In this document: positions 1 to 8,861 of the stretch, in pieces
Numbering within the stretch: position 1 is the first letter of the stretch
Layout: every line of letters starts with the position of its first letter
From: Euperipatoides rowelli
Taxonomy: Eukaryota > Onychophora > Udeonychophora > Euonychophora > Peripatopsidae
Direction: 5' to 3' (one strand)
Assembly (NCBI GenBank): GCA_003024985.2
Contig: PXIH01S0001196.1
Length of the DNA stretch: 10,979 nt
Translations under genes and position numbers: made by a program
The notes under the pieces: model-generated
The model's database searches: none
What the model was told of the DNA's origin: nothing
The model's input: only the letters and a program-made list of their open reading frames with translations

Positions 1-23
1 ATTATTACATCAGCGGGTTCAGG

Positions 24-221
24 TGTCGTAAAATTTATGTCAGGACGTCTTTTATATATATAATTCTAAAAAATAACTGTAAAATAGGCTATGTGCATGG
101 TAAAAACCTACCAATATTGTAGTGGCAAGTTAGTTTTAGGAATAGAAGGAGAGATAAATCACTAGACAATACACAAAGGCATATTTTATAAAAAATTGAA
201 TTTGTCGTAAAATTTACGACA
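24..221. repeat. Possible MITE-like unit bounded by two copies of a TGTCGTAAA palindrome
   Basis: A 19-base perfect palindrome lies at 203-221 (TGTCGTAAA, one central A, TTTACGACA). A second copy at 24-42 matches it at 16 of 19 positions; its right half has decayed to TTTATGTCA. Because the motif is its own reverse complement, the two copies can be read as direct or inverted repeats about 180 bases apart. Short elements with palindromic ends look like this, but I see no clear target-site duplication and the flanks of the two copies do not match. The interior is AT-rich and has no reading frame. It could also be two independent motif copies. Confidence 0.3.
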
Positions 222-1399
222 GCGCACTCGCTCGAAAGTTAAATTTAAAAAAAATTAACATTTTATTCATAATTGTTTTTCATTGATATTTTTTTTTTCA
301 ATATATATAACTTTATGAGATAAGTAAACAATAACTAATTTTGCTCAATTCTTTTACAGTAATATTCTAATTTTGGCACCTATCTTGGGCATTTCGTCAT
401 TAGATTTTTTTCAGTGTGTTTCATTTATTTGGTATATACCTGGTCAAGTGAACATTTAATTTTATAGACGAACGATCAAAGTTAGCCCTTTCTGAGTAGC
501 AAAGTACTTGATCATAATAAAATAGTTTAGTATGCTTTTATGCAACAATAATTCTGAGGCAATTGAAGATGAAATTCTAACTTATTAATAAAATGAAAAA
601 AAAAAAATTTGTATTGAAGACTATTTTATGAAGACTAGCATTTTCAAATTACAGCATTAATCCTTTCAGGTAAACACTTGCATAGCCTTACTTACGGGGG
701 TATTTAAAATCGATGTATTTTTCCCAAAAAAAATGAATGTAAAATTCATGATTAGGATTGCAGATGATTAAAATTAAAAATTATCGTTACACAATCATCT
801 AAGATATTGTAATTACTCAGTTTTTACATAACAATTTCAATCCCTTTAATAAATCCAAGTTGAAGCAATGATAACTTTTTTGGTTTGTCAATATGAAAAC
901 TAAAACCTCACGAAGTAACCCACTTCTCGAAAGTTTGAAACAAAATGTTTTAATGGCAACAGTCGAGTTAATTTTTCTGTGTTTAATGACGAACGAAAAG
1001 TTACCGAATAGTTTAAATAATTAAAAAGTTAGCTACTGACGAACACACCTCTTATTCTTATAAAGTTGTAAATCAACTAGAACTGAAAACTTGCAGCAGT
1101 TAATTATTGGAAAATCAGGTAATCCATGATACTACCATTCAAATACAACTCTAGGACAGGGTTGGAAAATAGGTGTGTACGCCTGTCATGGATGGTACAA
1201 TAGAGATTTTCGGCAGCAGGCCAGAAATTTAAGCTGGCGTTGAAATTTTTTCATATAAAATATATATTCAATCGTAAAATGGCATAAAACGATAATAATT
1301 TTCATTTATTAAACAGTAGCGCTATAATTGCAGGTGTGGTGAGTACAATATATTTATACAATAAAACATATGTACAAATGGAAGCATGAGTATGAAAAA
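222..1399. other. AT-rich non-coding stretch without recognisable genes
   Basis: No open frame of meaningful length or complexity was seen on either strand, and no RNA gene. It holds A and T homopolymer runs (for example around 286-297 and 596-607). Slightly more mixed sequence at about 1140-1235 is too short to assign. Likely intergenic or intronic filler or old decayed repeats. Confidence 0.6.
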
Positions 1400-1677
1400 A
1401 AATGACATCAACCTTTGTTTAATTTTGGCATGTTGGCCTAAATAACATTGTTTGTTTAATTTTGGCACGTTGGCTATAAATGACAACTTTTGTTTAATTT
1501 TGGCACGTTGGCCAAAATAATATCAACGTTTGTTTAATTTTGGTACATTGGCTATAAATGACATCAACGTTTGTTTAATTTTGCCACGTTGGCCAAAATA
1601 ACATCAACGTTTGTTTAATTTTGGCACATTGGCTATAAATGACATCAACTTTTGTTTAATTTTGGCACGCTGGATAA
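1400..1677. repeat. Tandem array, seven ~40-bp units in an alternating A/B dimer pattern
   Basis: Seven head-to-tail units begin at 1400, 1441, 1478, 1516, 1556, 1597 and 1637, with lengths 41, 37, 38, 40, 41, 40 and about 41. All share the core TTTGTTTAATTTTGGCACGTTGG. Type A units (1, 3, 5, 7) start AAATGACA and, except for the last, end TTGGCC followed by TA or AA. Type B units (2, 4, 6) start AATAA and end TTGGCTAT. The array is therefore about 3.5 copies of a ~79-base dimer, meaning the dimer was amplified after two monomers diverged. Units 2 and 3 carry small deletions just before the core. The last unit decays at CGCTGGATAAATC. It is a minisatellite or very short satellite-like array with no reading frame maintained through it. 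Confidence 0.92.
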
Positions 1678-1814
1678 ATCCTCTTTACCATCCCTACTCT
1701 AGGATTACATCAGAGCTATTTAATGATTTACTTGTTAAACTCTACATTGGTATGAAACACCTGAAGTGGGCTGCTCAAGTTATTCTCCTCCAAGAGTTTA
1801 GAGATGGGAATTGA
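1678..1814 (+). other. Unassigned higher-complexity segment with a short open frame
   Basis: Directly after the tandem array the sequence becomes less AT-rich, and a plus-strand frame stays open to the TGA at 1812-1814 (its end reads MKHLKWAAQVILLQEFRDGN). The frame also runs upstream into the tandem array, so no start is credible, and I do not recognise the peptide. No clear splice acceptor sits at its 5' side. It may be a fragment of a decayed repeat, a chance frame, or part of an exon. No function is assigned. Confidence 0.15.
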
Positions 1815-2495
1815 TGCTCTTTTCATGGAATAGTTATTATCTGATCCTGTTCTGTTTTTAAGAAGTTCTTTTACCTGTCCTTTTGAGAACAGTTGTTCTT
1901 TCATAATTTACCTGTCCATGTATAATCAAAAGAGCAAGACATGGTCAAAAAAATAATTAAAAAAAAGCTTTTTTTTTTTTAAAAAAAAAATTAATTTTAA
2001 GAATGTTCAGAATTATGCATATAAATTGAAAAGAAAAAAATCAATTCCCATTTAACTCAAAGATCAAAATTGTTTATAACCAGAAAGAATAACATTTTCC
2101 AAGCAGCATTAATAGTTTACAATTTGAGAAAATTAGAACAACAGAAAGCACGGAGTTAAAAAAAAAACAGTGAAATCCCAGAACAGATGAAATTCAAGCA
2201 GATATTACTATAAATGTTTGTTACAGACACATCAGAAAAAAAAATATGTAGTCTTTCTCCTTTTTTTTGGAGGAGGAGTCTTTTTCATACAACAAAATTT
2301 CAGTACAACAAAAAATTTGGCTAGTACCCTGGAGTTCATTATAATAGAATTTCACCTGTAATATTTTTATAGCTAATATTTTTTATTTAAAATAATTAAA
2401 CATGTTCTAGCAAGACTTTTAAAAAATAATAAATATTATTAAACTTCTATAAACTCTTCAAAAATAAAACAAAGAACATTAATATTGTTACTAAC
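1815..2495. other. AT-rich non-coding stretch with homopolymer runs
   Basis: No gene was recognised. It contains a self-complementary homopolymer block at about 1959-1996 (A8, GC, T12, A10), a 9-base inverted repeat TGCTCTTTT / AAAAGAGCA spanning about 1813-1937, and two copies of TTTACCTGTCC about 40 bases apart near 1870-1918. A small pyrimidine/purine patch lies at 2253-2280. None of these identifies a known element. Confidence 0.55.
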
Positions 2496-2717
2496 CTGCC
2501 TTTTATTAATAAGATAGAGGAGGCACATTTGTTTAATTTTAATGACAATGTTTGAATCTTGCTGAATTAGCCATACATTGCAACTAGTGCACGGCTTGTA
2601 TTGGATTTTATTGAAATTTGTTTGCATGTAACTAAAATGTCCGACATTAAACCAGAATTGATTATTTTCAATGTTAATACAGTAGCCAAATTTGATTTTT
2701 ATTTCATTTGGCTCCAT
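2496..2717 (-). CDS. Possible host exon, minus strand (74 codons), product unknown
   Basis: On the minus strand an ATG at 2717-2715 in a fair Kozak setting (GAGCCAATGG) opens a 74-codon frame starting MEPNEIKIKFGYC. It runs in phase 0 to a good splice-donor sequence, CAG|GTTAGT, with the exon edge at 2496. Read-through past the donor meets a stop 18 codons later. Upstream the frame is open only to a TAG (about eight codons), where the weak acceptor CTAG|AAGG could sit. The peptide contains a KPCTSC motif and a mixed hydrophobic/charged composition rather than simple repeats. I do not recognise the protein. The alternatives are a chance open frame or a decayed transposon fragment. What is seen is the frame and donor; that it is an exon is inference. 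Confidence 0.25.
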
Positions 2718-2850
2718 TGGCTCCTGCCCGGACAAGACCTTCTAGCGATTTTCCCAATATAAGGTTGATTATTCTAAAGAAACAATCCTATTTAACACAA
2801 TATCTAAAATAACTAGAAATAAAATAAGATTTAGAAAGCTTTAATAGTTA

Positions 2851-3237
2851 CCGTAGAATGCCGTCAAAGGGCGCATCAAATATTTCTCAGCCAAAATTAG
2901 GTACAGTGTGCCCTCAATAAACAAGTGCACCGTCACCAAACAAACATTTTGATCGCTCTGAAAGAAATCAAAGCTATGCTATGCAACAGCACACACCTCC
3001 TAGTTTTTACCTCATCTATAGTTCAGGAGAGTGTTTTCATGTATACCAAATGCGAGCGCCATTTTGAAAAACAGTTTTTAAAAAATTATAATTCTAGCCA
3101 AACAAGAGCACCTGGGCAGTATTTGCAATGCATTGTGGTAAATCTAAGGTTTACTAACATGGTTCGAATAAGAGTGCCACTCCCTTTTTCTCCAGAGCGA
3201 ATGATGTGTGCATGCGCACTTGATTGGAATTCTACGG
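2851..3237. mobile_element. MITE-like element, 387 bp, TIRs starting CCGTAGAAT, TA target duplication
   Basis: The left end reads TA|CCGTAGAATGCC and the right end GGAATTCTACGG|TA. The reverse complement of the right end matches the left end over the first 12 bases counted from the outer TTA, and at about 23 of 29 positions to GCGCAT. TA at 2849-2850 and 3238-3239 is the expected direct target duplication of Tc1/mariner-type and some other cut-and-paste transposases. The interior is clearly more GC- and CpG-rich than its surroundings and encodes no transposase; an open frame of 109 codons inside it has no ATG at its start and no recognised motif, so I treat it as chance. The element is thus probably non-autonomous. 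It also contains GCGCATGC-like and CAAAATGGCGC-like motifs, which could act as promoter sites. Confidence 0.6.
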
Positions 3238-3239
3238 TA

Positions 3240-3993
3240 ATAAATATTGGGTAGAAATAAAATATTTAATGAAACTTATAGCATTATTTCTTGAACTTAC
3301 CAAATATATCACAGATTATTCCTTGAAAACAGTAACAATTTTTAAAAAGACATTTTACAAATCTCTTAGATTTGTAAAATCTCCTGTCAAAAGATAAAAA
3401 GTTTAATGAAATCTAATTATATTCAATTTCACAATAGTATCTGTGTTGAAATAATATACAGGCATACAACAAAATAGATTTAATTCTTCAACTCATTAAA
3501 GCAAACATCTTGTGTAGATTACTATCATTTTAAATACTTAGATCAATAATATTGATTTCTCCTGTAAAATATATTATTATTGGATATTGCAACCTTTTGT
3601 TAATACCATCTCAGGAATATAACCTTTGAACATAATTACCAATATGTTAAACACCTATAAAGATGAATTTAAAGAAGGACAAATTTATTAATATCACAAA
3701 ATTGCAAGTGTTAAATAGTTTATTTCATGTGGACTGTTGAGCTAACCAGCTGTATTAAAAATGTATTTCACCTGTTTATTAAAGCATGGAAGAAATTCTT
3801 CTACTAAAGCAATGATAATTGGCCCTGTGCTAAGATAAACATATAATTTCTTTTAAAATAATTCTTAAAGGTATATACTATCACCAAAAAATCAACTTTA
3901 GATATTTAAAATCAGATTAAGGAAAAAAAAAAAAGATACATATAGTTTTTAATTCTCAATTATGAACTATTTAGTTGTTATTCTATTTTAAAG
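3240..3993. other. AT-rich non-coding stretch
   Basis: No gene or coherent repeat family was recognised. It holds a perfect hairpin at 3352-3380 (listed separately) and an A run at about 3923-3934. Otherwise it is low-complexity AT-rich sequence. Confidence 0.6.
3352..3380. repeat. Perfect 13-bp inverted repeat with 3-nt loop
   Basis: ATTTTACAAATCT, loop CTT, then AGATTTGTAAAAT. The pairing is exact. It is AT-rich, with no GC-rich stem or U-tract context that would mark a bacterial terminator. It may be the tip of a decayed fold-back element. Confidence 0.6.
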
Positions 3994-4200
3994 TACCGTA
4001 AACCAGGGTTACATGAACCCAATATAAAAAAGTGTTTAGAATCATATGTTCTCTTTGCATTTTTTTCCCCAGTGACAAGAGCCTGAAACCCTGGTAATAG
4101 TTCCAAAACTTGCTGTAAGGTTTCTAAACACTTTTTTATTGTGCGTTCAAGTAACACCTCAGGGTCCAAGTAACCCTGAGGTGTTACTTGAACACACAAT
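3994..4200. mobile_element. Nested inverted-repeat (fold-back/MITE-like) element
   Basis: TA at 3994-3995 is followed by CCGTAAACCAGGGTTACATG. Inside lies a perfect 18-base inverted repeat, 4024-4041 against 4122-4139 (ATAAAAAAGTGTTTAGAA). Looser complementarity extends outward to about 4007 and 4153. The right side then runs into a second, nearly perfect hairpin at 4138-4200. A roughly 15-base motif close to GGGTTACWTGRACCC occurs about four times in both orientations (near 4007, 4148, 4162 and 4181). The TA-CCGTA start resembles the left end of the element at 2851, but no matching right end (TACGG|TA) was found, so the right boundary is uncertain. A 73-codon minus-strand open frame across it is explained by the repeats and is not called. 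Confidence 0.55.
4138..4200. repeat. 28-bp-arm near-perfect palindrome, 7-nt loop
   Basis: The left arm 4138-4165 and right arm 4173-4200 pair at 27 of 28 positions around the loop CCAAGTA. The single mismatch (C4144 against A4194) becomes a G-U wobble if transcribed from the minus strand, so a minus-strand RNA would form an uninterrupted 28-pair stem. DNA of this shape can extrude as a cruciform, and its RNA could be a Dicer substrate; whether it is transcribed cannot be seen here. Confidence 0.9.
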
Positions 4201-4409
4201 AAATTGTGAATTTGGACCTTTTTTTTTTTTGGTTGCCATTCATTTCCATTTTGATATTTTTGTGTAAAGCCAATGACATAACATTATAACCTGTGCACTC
4301 CATTTTGCCTGGTAAACGCAAGGTAAACATTCCAATTTCAATTGTTTATATTCTTTACTTCCTTAGAGAAAAACACCTATAAAGTGTGTGGCTATGGCAT
4401 GCAGTAAGT
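4201..4409. other. AT-rich spacer with a T11-type run
   Basis: This stretch between the palindrome and the LINE relic holds a T run near 4220 and no recognised coding or RNA feature. The exact 5' junction of the LINE fragment falls somewhere around 4390-4450. Confidence 0.5.
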
Positions 4410-6221
4410 AATAGTCAAAATCAGAAGGATGTTCAGTTTCACAAATTTTCTAATCATGATATAAGATCTACATACTATATGGATGTAGATTTGATCAAGA
4501 AAACAACTGATGAAAATAACGGTTTGAAGAAAACTGATCAAAGGTTAATGATTGTGAAAAATCAAATAGTAACCATGAAAGAAATAGATGGTACCATTAT
4601 TAGAAAGAAAGAAGTTATTGTCCAAAGAGTTTACAAAACACTATATCAAGATGAATCCGATAATACCAACATTAAGGAAGAAGATAAAAAAGAAGACAAA
4701 AATGATTTGACTGATACAATGATTGTTGTACCATATGTACTCACAGAAGAATTTAAGCATGAAGTGAAACACATGAAGAATGGAAAGGCACCAGAAGAAA
4801 ACAAATATTATAAAATCAAGTAGTGAAGAACTAGCAAAAACACTCGCTCAGTGTTTTACAGAAAGCTTAAAACAAAGAAATATACCAATTGGATGGAGTA
4901 ATACTGAAATGTAATATTGTTATAAAGAAAAGAGATAAAAGAAGGCTTTAAAAATTAGAAACCTATAAGCTGGTTAACATTCTTGTATAAAATTTTAATC
5001 AAGGTTCTGACAAATAGATTGCAAAAAGAATTGAATGAGGCTGATTTAAAAAAAACAAGCTGGTTTCAGGATTGGATTTAGCCCAAGGATGACTGCAAGT
5101 AGTACGAGAAATCATCCAATGATGCAATGAATACGAGCTTCCCCTTTACGTTTAAGAAAAAGCCTTTGATTCAATATATACTCAATTTATATTGGATGTC
5201 CTATAGACAAGGTATTAATAAAGTATATATTGATTTAATCAACATAATAAAAGAAACTTTCAAAGATAGACTACATAAAACATTATAAACAAGATCCAAA
5301 TCAAAAAAGGAGTTTATCAAGGTGACGTAATCTCTCCAAAGTTATTTACAGCTACACTTCAAGAACTCTTTAGAAGTCTAGATTGGTAACACACATGATT
5401 ATGGATAAACGGAGCCTATTAATTTGAACCATCTACATTTTGCTGATGTTATTGTCTTATTTGCTTCAAGTCCAGAAAAATTACAGAAACAGATCATTGA
5501 GGTAAGTGAAGCTGGCTCAAAAGCAGGACTGAAAATGAATCTAGCAAAAACCAAAGTGATGTTTAACAAATATGTGCAACCTAAAGTGATTGAAGTGAAT
5601 TATATCATAATTGAAGAGGTCAACAACTGTTTATTTGGGTCAGCTAATTACTGCAAGGGAAAACCATATGTGTGGAGTCAACAGAAAATGAAAATAGCTG
5701 GAGTGCTTTTGGAAAATTAAATATTTTAAAAGGAAAAACTTCCTTTTGTGTCTCAAAAGGAAAGTTTTTGACCAGTAGTGTGTACTACCAGTGATGACAT
5801 GGTGTTGAAAATTGGACACTCAATGCAAAGATGATTCAAAAACTACAAACCACTAAAAGAAATATGGAGAAATGCATGATGGGAGTAGTACTGAGAGATA
5901 GAAAAAGGATTGAATGGATTAGAGCACAAACAAAGGTTTGTGATATTAGGAAAAAAAGTGTAGAAAATTTAAAATGGAAATGGTCAGGGCATACAGCAAG
6001 AAGAAAAGATAATTGATGGACTATCGAAATACTCAACTGGATTCCAAGGGAGAGAAAATAACCAAGAAGAAACCCAATGCCAGATGGAAGGATGAAATAA
6101 AAAAGTTTGCATGATATGTTGGAAAATCAAATTGCTGAAGATTGAAATTTATGGAGTAATTTTGGGGAGACCTTCGTCCAGCAGTGGAATGATATAGGCT
6201 GATGATAATGATTATTGATAT
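4410..6221 (+). pseudogene. Decayed non-LTR retrotransposon, RTE-like endonuclease/reverse transcriptase (5'-truncated)
   Basis: The remains of a LINE polyprotein are visible across three frames. In order: the linker before the RT domain (IVTMKEIDGT...VYKTLYQD, about 4560-4650), then HMKNGKAPEENK (about 4770), the first RT block. Next come QAGFRIGFSPRMTA (5056 on), EKAFDS (5156-5173), GVYQGDVISPKLFTA (5309 on), LHFADVIVLFA (5433 on), AGLKMNLAKTKVMF (about 5525), and a C-terminal block with CDIRKKSVENLKWKW (5938 on) ending QQWNDIG at 6182-6199. Known family role: target-primed reverse transcription of its own RNA. This copy cannot work. The motif A aspartate position is replaced by a TAA, the RT signature FADD is FADV, VRQGD is VYQGD, and there are many stops and frameshifts. 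The N-terminal endonuclease is absent, as expected for 5' truncation. The RTE assignment rests on these motifs and the short TGA-rich tail; a related clade is possible. Confidence 0.9.
6200..6221 (+). repeat. TGA-rich 3' tail of the RTE-like relic
   Basis: Immediately from the terminal TGA codon the sequence runs TGATGATAATGATTATTGAT. A very short 3' end made of simple repeats, rather than a long UTR with poly-A, is typical of RTE-clade LINEs. This tail therefore marks the 3' boundary and supports the clade call. Confidence 0.65.
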
Positions 6222-7129
6222 ATACAGTAGCCTACATACTAGGTTCCACCAGACAATTGCAAGTAGTATCCAATTGAACTAGTAAAAATGTATAAATAGC
6301 TGGAACGTGCCTCTGTAGCGGGTTTCATTTTCTTTATTTAAAAAAATGAGTTAATTTTCTTACCATTTGAAGCAGCAGTGTCAAAACGAAATTTCAATCA
6401 TTCGCCACATTAAAAAAAATCCAAAATACATCCATAGCGAATTTAAAATTATTTATGACTAGTGAAAGAAGCCACCTCTGGCTACAAATAAGTTTTTAAA
6501 ATGTATCTCCATCTGGTTCTGGAGTGCTTTGGGTTTCCATAGAGTTGGTCAACAGCGATAAGAGCTCCTTTTATCCTAAATTTTTAGAAAATTATCCCAA
6601 AGCAGGGAAGGTCATAAGAAGTTCAAAATAACATTATTTCAGATCTGCTTAAATCAAACATCATTGCATTAGGATGAGGAAAAGTATTAAACCTTAACAA
6701 TATACAGACTTCTTTATTATATAGCCCAGATAGTCTATTATACATTTACAAATTTAAATGTTATCCATCTCTGAAATGGGTCAGCCAAAAAATATTCATT
6801 GATAAGGATCAATATCATTATTGTTAATTGAATCTCTGAACAGTGGACATTTAGCATATATTGAAGAAATTGATTAAAATCACACAGAAGAAAAAAAAAC
6901 CAACTAAATGTATGTGGCACTCGTTTTTGAAAATAACTTTTCATGAACCGATCTCCCGAACAATTCACGAACCGATCTCCTGAACAATTATGAACATGTA
7001 CTGTACATAAATAATGAGCATATCTGATTGAGTCTCGATGTAATATAACTAATTATTTATTAAAAGAAACTGGATAATATGCTCAATCACATATAATTCC
7101 TTTCACTACTGGTGGACGATTTGTACTTT
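6222..7129. other. Non-coding stretch between the two LINE relics
   Basis: No gene was recognised. Several short frames, including a 76-codon minus-strand one at 6738-6968, have AT-rich, hydrophobic composition and no motifs. Slightly more mixed sequence at 6290-6620 could be an unidentified old repeat. A 24-base tandem duplication lies at 6945-6991. Confidence 0.55.
6945..6991. repeat. 24-bp tandem duplication
   Basis: GAACCGATCTCCCGAACAAT at 6945 recurs at 6969 with one C-to-T change inside that 20-base core; the unit length is 24 bases. It is a simple local duplication, probably from replication slippage, with no coding role seen. Confidence 0.85.
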
Positions 7130-8800
7130 TGATTTTTTTTCCGATCGTGTTGTTCCTAAGCATCTTCTAAACCCAGTTCATTTCCATGAATTATGTTTCA
7201 AAGAATTCAACCAATATTATTTTTGAATTTACTTTAGCTTATATTGATATTCTCTAAGAATCATACTTTCTGGCACTGTCTGGTATTTATATTTTAGAAT
7301 GGTATTGAATTTATGCTATATCCATTGACTCAGTTTTTTTCATCTATTGTTTGGTCTGGATCCATTCTTTTGGAAATGGAAATTTATGAAACATTTCCTT
7401 TACTCAAAAGAGGTATACCTAATTCTAATATATCCCAAATATTGAATATGTTTATTGTGAATAGAAGTGGTTTTCACACAGCATCTGTTGGAGGGATTGA
7501 TGTTAGTTCAGTTTCACTACACACAGAAGCTGCAAACTTGTTAAGTTTGTTTCACAATGCATTGGTATCTCTTGATGGTGAGATGATATGTGTTATGACA
7601 TTGTATCTTTTAATTATTCAGAAGGTTTCGGAAATGTGTGTCATAATAAATTGTTTGAAAAGTTGATTGACTTGGGTATTGATGATGCTATGGTTAGACT
7701 TATAGTTAACTCAGATAATCAATATTTCAAGTACATAAAATCGCCGCCTAATTTTGATACTGTTAAGTCTGATAGTGTCCAGATGTATTCTGGAGTTTCA
7801 CAGGATAGTTGCTTGAACCCTTTGTTGTTTAATGTGTATGTCAGTGATATGCCTAGATACTCATGTTGATTCTGATTTGTTTTAATATTGTGATGATACA
7901 AGTATATCTGGGGCAGTTAAAGAGATCTGATTGTAATCGTGTGCAGAGGAATGTGCAATCTTTGGTTGAGGCTCAGGTCGTAATGATTTGCGTGGTAATT
8001 TTGTCATCCTTGACTAAAGTATATAGATTTAATATTGATCTAGGGTCTTTACTGGGGTATAGAATAGAGGATGTTTGCAAACCTAGAGTTAACAGTTCAA
8101 AAGTGCTCAGATTAGTTTTGGATGAAAGATTAAAATTTCAAGAGAAAACAGGCATGGTTATTGTATAAAGTAAAAAAGTATGGTATTCTCTTAAGCATTG
8201 TTTGGGTAAGGTGGACTTTATCATTGTATGTAAGTCATTTGAACCTATATTATGCCTATTCTTGATTATGGATATCTTGCTTGGTCGCCTTCTATTTCCC
8301 AATATTTGGCTCTTGAGGCAGTGCAGCATTCATGTACCAAGCAGATGTTATATAATAAGATAAGAGGACAACTTATGAGTTATACTGACTGTTTGGAATT
8401 ACTCGGACTTCAGTCATTGTAGTCTAGATATACGGTAATGTCAGGAAGTGGAATTTTATTTTCAATGTTAGATCTGAAAGATATCATGACATTGATTTGC
8501 TATCTAGGGGTACTAAATTTATTATGGGGAAGAACTGGTAGTTTGACTGTTTGGTCGTACAATGATCTGCCGATGTAGATAAGAAACATACTGTGAGACA
8601 ATTGTTTGTTGCGATGGCTTGTAAGTTTTTTAATGATTAAGTGGTTAAGTTAATTATGGATTCGGGTTGGAGGGAATATCTTTAGATTATTAGTCTTAGT
8701 AGTTATTTATTATTTGTCATTTTGTATTAATGATATATATTGTAATTATGTCTTTGTACTTTTGTAATATAGAAATACAGTTTATTTTTAATTAAAATTA
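7130..8800 (+). pseudogene. Decayed non-LTR retrotransposon, Jockey/CR1/I-like reverse transcriptase
   Basis: A second LINE relic, of a different lineage, spread over several frames. In order: PLLKRGIPNSNISQILN (about 7400), the degenerate form of the PIxKKG...NYRPIS block; YSEGFGNVCHNKLFEKL (about 7615), motif A region; GVSQDSCLNPLLFNVYVSD (7792 on), the GVPQGSxLGPLLF block; YCDDTSISGAVKEI (7886 on), the YADD signature block; SSKVLRLVLDERLKFQE (about 8093), the RT/thumb GxxLD region; PILDYGYLAWSPS (about 8251); and DIDLLSRGTKFIMGKN (about 8490). It would have copied its own RNA at the target site. Damage includes a frameshift near 7861, a stop just before YCDD, catalytic D to N in motif A (codon 7612-7614), KAFD changed to EGFG, and later stops. 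No endonuclease domain is visible, so it is probably 5'-truncated; the 5' limit is approximate. An AT-rich 3' end is near 8800. Confidence 0.88.
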
Positions 8801-8832
8801 ATTAATAACATATATGAGTGTACAATAAGCAA

Positions 8833-8861
8833 CTAATTGTATTTTATCATAATACAATTAG
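8833..8861. repeat. Perfect 11-bp inverted repeat with 7-nt loop
   Basis: CTAATTGTATT, loop TTATCAT, then AATACAATTAG. It lies shortly after the end of the second LINE relic in AT-rich DNA. No function is assigned. Confidence 0.6.

Noticed and set aside
1611-1677. Coding potential across the tandem array
   Set aside because: Unit lengths of 37, 38, 40 and 41 bases are not multiples of three, so no frame is preserved between units.
2925-3254. Plus-strand 109-codon open frame
   Set aside because: It begins with GTG rather than ATG, has no recognisable motif, and lies almost entirely within the MITE-like element bounded by terminal inverted repeats.
3352-3380. Rho-independent terminator
   Set aside because: The stem is AT-rich, the genome looks eukaryotic, and no gene ends nearby.
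3978-4199. Minus-strand 73-codon frame
   Set aside because: It is spelled by the nested inverted repeats; the hairpin arms account for its start and the other inverted repeat for its end.
5836-6036. Minus-strand 66-codon frame
   Set aside because: It is antisense to the well-matched C-terminal part of the RTE-like relic.
6291-6299. TATAAATAG box
   Set aside because: Such a string is expected often by chance in DNA this AT-rich, and no initiator, exon or open frame follows.
6738-6968. Minus-strand 76-codon frame
   Set aside because: Its composition is AT-driven and hydrophobic, with no motif or splice context; it also spans one copy of the 24-base tandem duplication.
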